The notes under the pieces: model-generated
Database searches by the model: none
What the model was told of the DNA's origin: nothing
Seen by the model: only the letters and a program-made list of their open reading frames with translations
Assembly: GCA_040902105.1 (NCBI GenBank)
Contig: JBBDXW010000063.1
Coordinates: 1-64,000, forward strand
Length of the DNA stretch: 64,000 bases
Reading direction: 5' to 3'
Source of the DNA: IDS-8 sp040902105
GTDB taxonomy: Bacteria; Pseudomonadota; Gammaproteobacteria; Steroidobacterales; Woeseiaceae
Program-made: the position numbers and the translations under genes
In this document: piece after piece, positions 58,516 through 64,000 of the stretch
Numbering within the stretch: position 1 is the first letter of the stretch
How the letters are laid out: each line of letters starts with the position of its first letter

Positions 58516-59817
58516 ATGATAAAATTCAGATACTTAATGACAACGGGCCTGCTCCTGGCGCTGCCGCAGGCCGGGCCCGCCGCCGAGATCTCGACCCACG
58601 GCGAGATGCTCGACGGCATCGCCGCGGTGGTCAACGAGGGCGTGGTCCTGAAGAGCGAACTGGACCGGCAAAGCGAGATCATCGCGGAGCGGGCCGTGCA
58701 GCAGGGCTTGCAACTGCCGCCGGCGAACGTGCTCAGGGAGCAGGTGCTGGAACGACTCGTGCTGGAGCAGATACAACTGCAGCGTGCCGAGCGCGTTGGC
58801 ATCCAGATATCGGATCAAATGCTCAATTCGGCAATCGCCCAGGTCGCCGAGGATGCCGGAATTACCTTCGAACGGTTGCCGGAGATGCTCGCGAAGGACG
58901 GCGTCAATTACGCCGAGTACCGTACCGAAATGCGCAAGCAGCTGACGCTCGACCAGTTGCGGCGCATCGACGTCACCGGCCGGATCTCGGTCGCCCCGCG
59001 CGAAATTCAGCAATGTATCGCCGACCTGGAAGACAATGTCGTCGTCAACTCGGAATACGACCTGTCGCACATCCTGATTTCCGTACCGCAGTCCGCCACC
59101 AGCGAGCAGTTCGACGAGGCGGAAACCGAGGCGCGGTTCGTTTATCAGCAGCTCGAAACCGGCGAGGATTTCGGCGAGATGGCGGTGCGCTATTCGGACA
59201 GCGAGACCAGCCTCGAAGGCGGCAACCTCGGCTGGCGGCCGGGTGATCAGCTGCCGACCATTTTCTCCGACATCGTCGGTCCGATGCAGCCCGGCGACTA
59301 TTCCGAGCCGATTCGCGCCATAAGCGGCTATCACATCGTCAAGGTCAATGGCGTTCGCGGCGTCAATCAGAAGAGCGAAATAGAGCAGATGAAGATCCGC
59401 CACATCCTCATCACGCCGAACGAGATCATCGACGATGAAACCGCGAAGCAGCGGCTGGAGGACGCTCGCGGGCGAATTGCCGCCGGCGAGGACTTTGGTG
59501 AACTCGCCAAACTGCTGTCGGACGATCCCGGGTCGGCCAATACCGGTGGCGACATGGGCTGGCGCGGTCCCGGCACCTTCGTGCCGGAGTTCGAAGAGGT
59601 TGCCAACAACCTCGAGGAGGGCGTCGTGTCGGAACCGTTCAAGTCGCGCTTCGGCTGGCACATCCTCGAGGTGGAGGATCGGCGCACCTACGACAACACC
59701 GAAGACCTGAAGGAGAGCAACTGCCTGCAACGGGTTCGTAACAGCAAGCTCGCCGACGAATCCGAACTCTGGGTGCGCAGACTCCGGGATGAAGCGTACG
59801 TCGACATTCGCTCCTGA
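58516..59817 (+). CDS. surA: Periplasmic chaperone and isomerase SurA
   Basis: The 433-residue product has a signal peptide (YLMTTGLLLALPQAGPAAE), an N-terminal chaperone domain (LDGIAAVVNEGVVLKSELDR; LEQIQLQRAERVGIQISDQM) and two parvulin domains (HILISVPQSATSEQF; GGNLGWRPGDQLP; IRHILITPNE; TGGDMGWRGPGTFVPEFEEV). It escorts outer-membrane proteins such as LptD to the BAM complex. It lies between lptD and pdxA, the conserved order. Confidence 0.97.
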   Translation: MIKFRYLMTTGLLLALPQAGPAAEISTHGEMLDGIAAVVNEGVVLKSELDRQSEIIAERAVQQGLQLPPANVLREQVLERLVLEQIQLQRAERVGIQISDQMLNSAIAQVAEDAGITFERLPEMLAKDGVNYAEYRTEMRKQLTLDQLRRIDVTGRISVAPREIQQCIADLEDNVVVNSEYDLSHILISVPQSATSEQFDEAETEARFVYQQLETGEDFGEMAVRYSDSETSLEGGNLGWRPGDQLPTIFSDIVGPMQPGDYSEPIRAISGYHIVKVNGVRGVNQKSEIEQMKIRHILITPNEIIDDETAKQRLEDARGRIAAGEDFGELAKLLSDDPGSANTGGDMGWRGPGTFVPEFEEVANNLEEGVVSEPFKSRFGWHILEVEDRRTYDNTEDLKESNCLQRVRNSKLADESELWVRRLRDEAYVDIRS

Positions 59818-59871
59818 GGCCGGCACGCAACGACCGCGCGCGCAGCCGCGCCTGACACAGGCTACCAGCCA

Positions 59872-60864
59872 TTGAACGCTCCTCGCCAGCACCGCCCCCT
59901 GGCCGTGACCGCCGGCGAGCCGGCAGGGATCGGCCCGGAGCTTTGCCTCGCACTGGCGCGCTCGGACCGGTCGCACGGCCTCGTGATCATCGGCGACCCC
60001 GAATTGCTCGAAGCCCGCGCCGCACAACTGGGTTGGCCGGTGTCCGTACGCGAGTTCGACCCGTCCGGCAAACGGCCGGGACAGACGAACTTCGGCGAAC
60101 TTGTCGTGATGGCGCAATCGCTGCCGAACCGGCATGTCTGCGGTAGGCCGGACCCGGCCAATTCGCGCTCGTTGCTTGAAGGAATCAGGCGGGCTGTCGA
60201 GGGCTGCCTGAACGGTCTTTTTTCCGGGCTCGTGACCGCTCCACTGCAGAAAAGCGCGATCAACGATGCCGGCATCCCGTTCACCGGCCACACCGAGTAT
60301 CTGGCGGAACTCGTATCGGCAACAACCCCGGTCATGCTGCTCGTTGCCGCCGAGCTGCGCGTGGCCCTGGCAAGCACGCATATGCCACTGAAGGACGTTG
60401 CCGCATACCTGACGCGCGAACGCCTGATTTCCGTCATCGAGGTACTGCACGGCGACCTGAGAAACAAATTCCGTATTTCCGACCCCGCGATCCTGGTCTG
60501 CGGCCTCAACCCGCACGCCGGCGAAGGCGGACATCTCGGCAACGAAGAACGGGACGTCATCGCACCCGTCGTCGCGGCGATGAAACAACGCGGCCTCAAT
60601 GTCCGCGGGCCGGTGCCTGCGGATACGGCGTTTACTCCGGCAGCCGGCAAGGCCGACGCGGTGCTTGCCATGTATCACGATCAGGGACTGCCGGTGCTGA
60701 AATACGCGGGCTTCGGCAAGGCGGTGAACGTAACGCTCGGGCTGCCGATCGTACGCACGTCGGTCGACCACGGTACGGCACTGGACATCGCGGGTACCGG
60801 AAAAGCCGACCCCGGCAGCATGCTCGCCGCGGTCGAACTGGCCGCCACGCTTGCTGCCGCATGA
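59872..60864 (+). CDS. pdxA: 4-hydroxythreonine-4-phosphate dehydrogenase
   Basis: The TTG at 59872 gives 330 residues; no ATG precedes the conserved PLAVTAGEPAGIGPELCLAL start. Metal-binding histidines are in FTGHTEYLAEL, GLNPHAGEGGHLG and AMYHDQGLPVLKYAGFGKAV. It oxidises 4-phosphohydroxy-threonine in pyridoxal phosphate synthesis. It overlaps rsmA by four bases. Confidence 0.95.
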   Translation: MNAPRQHRPLAVTAGEPAGIGPELCLALARSDRSHGLVIIGDPELLEARAAQLGWPVSVREFDPSGKRPGQTNFGELVVMAQSLPNRHVCGRPDPANSRSLLEGIRRAVEGCLNGLFSGLVTAPLQKSAINDAGIPFTGHTEYLAELVSATTPVMLLVAAELRVALASTHMPLKDVAAYLTRERLISVIEVLHGDLRNKFRISDPAILVCGLNPHAGEGGHLGNEERDVIAPVVAAMKQRGLNVRGPVPADTAFTPAAGKADAVLAMYHDQGLPVLKYAGFGKAVNVTLGLPIVRTSVDHGTALDIAGTGKADPGSMLAAVELAATLAAA

Positions 60865-61643
60865 CTGCACCGCACACAGCGCGCAAACGCTTCGGCCAGC
60901 ATTTTCTTACCTCACTGGAAACGATCGAGCGCATCGTCGCCGCAATCGCTGCACGTGCCGGCGACGTCGTCGTCGAGATAGGCCCCGGCCGCGGGGCGAT
61001 CACCGCAGGACTCGCGAAATCCGGCGCTACCGTTCACGCCATCGAATTCGATCGCGATCTGACCCCCCGGCTACGGCAGAACTACCAGCACCTTGACAAT
61101 GTATTCATTCACGAAGCGGACGCGCTCAGGTTCGACTACGCAGGCCTGGGCGATGCGCTGCGGATCGTCGGCAACCTCCCCTACAACATTTCAACGCCGT
61201 TACTGTTCCGCATGATCGAATTCGCAACTTCCGTTCAGGATCTGCATTTCATGCTGCAAAAAGAAGTCGTCGACAGAATAACCGCATCTCCCGGCACCAA
61301 AGCGTACGGAAGGCTCACCATCATGCTGGGCTCCCGTCTCCACGCGGAGCCGCTCTTCGACGTGCCGGCATCCGCCTTCCAGCCGCCGCCCAGAGTCACC
61401 TCTTCCGTCGTGCGGCTGTGGCCGAGACCCGCCGGCGAATTGACCATTGTCAATGCGGCGCTGATGTCGCGCATTGTCGCGCAGGCGTTCAGCCAACGGC
61501 GCAAGACCTTGCGTAACGCGCTTAGGGCGAGCGTGGCTCCGGACGACCTCAGCGCCGTGCACATCGACGCCGGAGCGCGAGCCGAAGAAGTGCCCGTAGA
61601 GGCCTGGGTGGCGCTCGCCAATCGCCTTTCGACGCAGGCTTGA
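60861..61643 (+). CDS. rsmA: 16S rRNA dimethyladenosine transferase
   Basis: The 260-residue product dimethylates A1518 and A1519 in 16S rRNA. SAM-binding and catalytic motifs are RKRFGQHFLTS, VVVEIGPGRGAITAGLA, IEFDRDL, HEADALRFDY and IVGNLPYNISTPLLF. The C-terminal helical domain shows FSQRRKTLRNAL. It sits in the surA-pdxA-rsmA-apaG-apaH operon order of enterobacteria and relatives. Confidence 0.97.
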   Translation: MTAPHTARKRFGQHFLTSLETIERIVAAIAARAGDVVVEIGPGRGAITAGLAKSGATVHAIEFDRDLTPRLRQNYQHLDNVFIHEADALRFDYAGLGDALRIVGNLPYNISTPLLFRMIEFATSVQDLHFMLQKEVVDRITASPGTKAYGRLTIMLGSRLHAEPLFDVPASAFQPPPRVTSSVVRLWPRPAGELTIVNAALMSRIVAQAFSQRRKTLRNALRASVAPDDLSAVHIDAGARAEEVPVEAWVALANRLSTQA

Positions 61644-61776
61644 TGGGTAATCCGCGCCACCGCGGCCCGCGAATCGCGATAGAATGGGACCACGTCGAGT
61701 CCTCGACGGCCGGTGATGATTGGCGTTACTGCAAGCGAAAACAACAGTGTGAAAAACGTAAAATGACGCAGAACGA

Positions 61777-62157
61777 ATGACCAGAAACGACTTCGAAATC
61801 AGCATCGAGGTGGCGACCGACTACGTCGACGACCAGTCCGAGCCTGACATCGGGCGTTACGTATTTGCCTACACAATTACGATATCGAACAAGGGCAATG
61901 TGCCGGCAAAACTCTTGAGCCGCCACTGGCTGATCACGGACGCAAACGGCAAGGTTCAGGAAGTTCGCGGGGACGGCGTAGTCGGCGAACAGCCGCATCT
62001 CAATCCCGGCGAAAAATTTCGTTATTCGAGCGGCGCGGTCCTCGAAACTCCGGTCGGCGCGATGCAGGGAACCTATCGCATGCAAGCGGACAACGGCATC
62101 AGCTTCGACGCGCCGATTCCCCCATTTACGCTGGCCGTACCGGGTGTTCTGCACTAG
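61777..62157 (+). CDS. apaG: ApaG domain protein
   Basis: The 126-residue product shows RYVFAYTITISNKGNVPAKL, SRHWLITDANGKVQEVRGDG, VVGEQPHLNPGEKFRYSSGA and GTYRMQADNG, the Fn3-like fold of ApaG. Its biochemical role is not settled; mutants affect Ap4A metabolism or cobalt tolerance. A 133-base gap with no gene separates it from rsmA. apaH follows after five bases. Confidence 0.96.
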   Translation: MTRNDFEISIEVATDYVDDQSEPDIGRYVFAYTITISNKGNVPAKLLSRHWLITDANGKVQEVRGDGVVGEQPHLNPGEKFRYSSGAVLETPVGAMQGTYRMQADNGISFDAPIPPFTLAVPGVLH

Positions 62158-62162
62158 ATGCC

Positions 62163-62987
62163 ATGGCGGTCTACGCGATCGGCGACATCCAGGGCTGCTA
62201 CGATCCGTTTCGGCGTTTACTCGACAAGCTCGCGTTCGATCCCGATGCAGACCGCCTGTGGCTGACCGGGGATCTCGTCAACCGCGGTCCCAAGTCGCTC
62301 AAGACCTTGCGCTTCGTGCGCAGCCTGGGCGATGCGGCGATCACCGTCCTCGGCAACCATGACCTCCACGCCATCGCCGTCGCGAACAAGATCGGCCACG
62401 CACGCGAGCGCGAAGGCTCGCTCGCAAAATTGCTGCGCGCCGAGGACTGCGACGAGCTGATCGACTGGTTGCGCGAGCGGCCGCTGGCACACTTCAACGA
62501 AGACTTGAACGCCCTGATGGTGCATGCCGGCTTGCATCCGAAGTGGACGGTGAAAAAAACGCTGGCTCGGGCGGCCGAAGTCGAGGCCGCCTTGCAAAGC
62601 AGCGATTACCTCGATTTCCTGCCGAACCTGTACGGCAACTCGCCATCCCGCTGGTCGGGCAAGCTGACCGGCAACAAGCGGCTTCGCTATATCGTGAACT
62701 GCCTGACGCGCATCCGCATGATCGACAAGGACGGCCGGATGGACTATTCGCATAAAGGCCCGCCCGACAATGCGAGGAAAGGCCTGATCACCTGGTTCGA
62801 CGTCCCCGATGCGCGCTGGCGGGGGACGCGGGTGGTTTTCGGGCACTGGTCCGCGCTCGGCCTGATCGTCAGACCCGACATCATCGGTATCGATACCGGC
62901 TGCGTGTGGAAACGCGAGCTCACCGCCGTGCACCTCGACAATCGGCCGAAGATCGTGCAGGTCGACTGCGGGAAAAAATCCCAATGA
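62163..62987 (+). CDS. apaH: Bis(5'-nucleosyl)-tetraphosphatase, symmetrical
   Basis: The 274-residue product hydrolyses Ap4A to ADP and decaps Np4-RNA. The metallophosphoesterase motifs are VYAIGDIQGCYDPFRRLLDK, WLTGDLVNRGPKSL and VLGNHDLHAIAVA; GHWSALGLIVRPDIIGIDTG closes the site. It overlaps the RidA-family gene by an ATGA junction. Confidence 0.97.
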   Translation: MAVYAIGDIQGCYDPFRRLLDKLAFDPDADRLWLTGDLVNRGPKSLKTLRFVRSLGDAAITVLGNHDLHAIAVANKIGHAREREGSLAKLLRAEDCDELIDWLRERPLAHFNEDLNALMVHAGLHPKWTVKKTLARAAEVEAALQSSDYLDFLPNLYGNSPSRWSGKLTGNKRLRYIVNCLTRIRMIDKDGRMDYSHKGPPDNARKGLITWFDVPDARWRGTRVVFGHWSALGLIVRPDIIGIDTGCVWKRELTAVHLDNRPKIVQVDCGKKSQ

Positions 62988-63421
62988 GCGGCAAGAAGGG
63001 TATTTTTGCGAGCGGCGCGGCGCCGCCGGCAGGTTCTTACCCGCACGCTCGCAAGGCCGGGAAGCTGCTGTTTCTGTCCGGAATCGGCCCCCGGCCGGCC
63101 GATGGCGGCCCGATTCCGGGCACGACCTTCGACGCGGGCGGGTCCGTGCTCGATTACGATATCGAAACGCAGTGTCACGCGGTATTCAGGAATGTGCGAG
63201 CCGTGCTCGACAGCGCAGGAGCCGCGCTCGAAGACCTGGTCGACGTTACGGTGTACCTGACCAACATCGAGCGCGATTTCAAAACGTTCAATCGAGTCTA
63301 CGCAGAATATTTTCCGCAAGAAGGTCCGTGCCGTACGACCGTCGAGGTCAACCGCCTGCCGACGCCGATCGCCATCGAACTCAAGTGCATCGCGCGCATA
63401 GCCGACTCCCCCGCCGACTGA
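62984..63421 (+). CDS. RidA family deaminase, linked to kynurenine metabolism
   Basis: The 145-residue product has the trimeric YjgF/RidA fold. It shows PPAGSYPHARKAGKLLFLSG, IETQCHAVFRNVRAVLDSAG, DLVDVTVYLTNIERDFKTFN and RTTVEVNRLPTPIAIELKCI with the conserved Arg. Adjacency to 3-hydroxyanthranilate dioxygenase, 16 bases downstream, suggests the 2-aminomuconate deaminase branch rather than housekeeping RidA. That assignment rests on context. Its start overlaps the apaH stop. Confidence 0.8.
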   Translation: MSGKKGIFASGAAPPAGSYPHARKAGKLLFLSGIGPRPADGGPIPGTTFDAGGSVLDYDIETQCHAVFRNVRAVLDSAGAALEDLVDVTVYLTNIERDFKTFNRVYAEYFPQEGPCRTTVEVNRLPTPIAIELKCIARIADSPAD

Positions 63422-63437
63422 CATCGAGGACAGAGAT

Positions 63438-63956
63438 GTGCAATCGCTGACAGCATTCAATTTCCAGAAATGGATCGACGAGCACCGGCACTTGCTGAAG
63501 CCTCCGGTATGCAATCAGAAGGTCTTCGATGACGACGATTTCATCGTCATGATCGTCGGCGGACCGAACTCCCGCAAGGACTATCACTACGACGAAGGCC
63601 CGGAGTTTTTCTATCAACTCGAAGGCGACATGCTGCTGAAGACGGTACAGGATGATCGGCGCCTCGACATTCCGATTCGCACCGGCGAGATCCTGCTCCT
63701 ACCTCCGAAAGTGCCGCATTCACCGCAACGCTTCGCGGACACGGTCGGCCTTGTTGTCGAGCGCAAGCGGCTGCCGCAAGAACTCGACGGCTTTATATGG
63801 TTTTGCGACAACTGCGATCACAGGCTCTACGAAGAGTACACGCACGTGAGCGACATCGTCGGGCAACTGCCGCCGATCTTCGAGCGCTTCTACGGCTCGG
63901 TCGAGAACCGGACCTGCGGCAACTGCGGCACCGTCATGCCGGTCCCGGCAAAGTAA
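63438..63956 (+). CDS. nbaC: 3-hydroxyanthranilate 3,4-dioxygenase
   Basis: The GTG at 63438 follows GAGGACAGAGAT and gives 172 residues, the bacterial length. The cupin active site shows MIVGGPNSRKDYHYDEGPEF with the iron-binding His and Glu, and LLLPPKVPHSPQRFADTVGL with the second His. The C-terminal rubredoxin-like iron site is CDNC and CGNC. It opens the ring of 3-hydroxyanthranilate to aminocarboxymuconate semialdehyde, leading to quinolinate for NAD or to degradation. The preceding RidA gene is probably cotranscribed. Confidence 0.93.
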   Translation: MQSLTAFNFQKWIDEHRHLLKPPVCNQKVFDDDDFIVMIVGGPNSRKDYHYDEGPEFFYQLEGDMLLKTVQDDRRLDIPIRTGEILLLPPKVPHSPQRFADTVGLVVERKRLPQELDGFIWFCDNCDHRLYEEYTHVSDIVGQLPPIFERFYGSVENRTCGNCGTVMPVPAK

Positions 63957-64000
63957 GGGCAGGGGTAGTAGTGATGATCGTGGCCGCATGCGGGCGATTA

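Noticed and set aside
58534..60870. 778-codon open frame on the minus strand over surA and pdxA
   Set aside because: It is antisense to two unmistakable genes. Open antisense frames are common at high GC, and the translation has no family features.

Overview
The window reads as a GC-rich gammaproteobacterial chromosome. Evidence is the conserved order of housekeeping genes: ychF-pth-rplY-prs-tRNA-Gln-lolB facing hemA-prfA, gatCAB facing mreBCD-mrdA-rodA-mltB-rlpA-dacA-ybeD-lipB, and lptD-surA-pdxA-rsmA-apaG-apaH. Cobalamin-dependent metH, the murU/amgK recycling pair and a kynurenine-type 3-hydroxyanthranilate dioxygenase suggest a free-living aerobic environmental lineage. The sequence alone does not fix a genus.

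Bases 1-4627 are an accessory flank of lower GC and low gene density. It holds a DUF1428 gene flanked by small repeats, two small exported proteins, a HEPN-like protein, and a tightly coupled three-gene operon (zinc-ribbon protein, 52-aa protein, HEPN protein with an R-x4-H motif).

Bases 4628-15845 form a discrete 11.2-kb integrative element in the 3' end of a tRNA(CAU) gene. A 25-bp copy of the tRNA 3' end marks the far boundary. It encodes a tyrosine integrase plus the relic of a second integrase C-terminus, a two-gene AbiJ/HEPN abortive-infection-like cargo, a small two-gene operon behind a perfect inverted repeat, and a long leftward operon: AlpA-like regulator, primase-helicase, iteron-like origin candidate, small terminase, 68-aa protein, large terminase and five unknown small proteins linked by ATGA overlaps. 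No capsid, portal, tail or lysis gene is recognisable. It looks like a phage satellite that carries its own complete terminase, and is the best candidate here for an undescribed system.

Bases 15900-64000 are core chromosome. In order: two bacterial PH-domain membrane proteins; an L,D-transpeptidase-like protein; ychF/pth/rplY/prs; lolB and a TPR protein; hemA/prfA; transsulfuration genes lying between prfA and prmC; a cyclophilin, a ThiF/MoeB-like protein and a GGDEF protein; metH/metF with an ArsR-methyltransferase regulator that has a palindromic operator candidate next to its start codon; hslO and gatCAB; the elongasome and cell-wall cluster; lipB; murU/amgK; lptD to apaH; and a RidA/3-hydroxyanthranilate dioxygenase pair at the right edge.

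The core intergenic spaces contain several unrelated long inverted repeats (arms of 21-32 bp, two of them perfect and over 25 bp) and a REP-like family, indicating a chromosome rich in dispersed palindromic elements.
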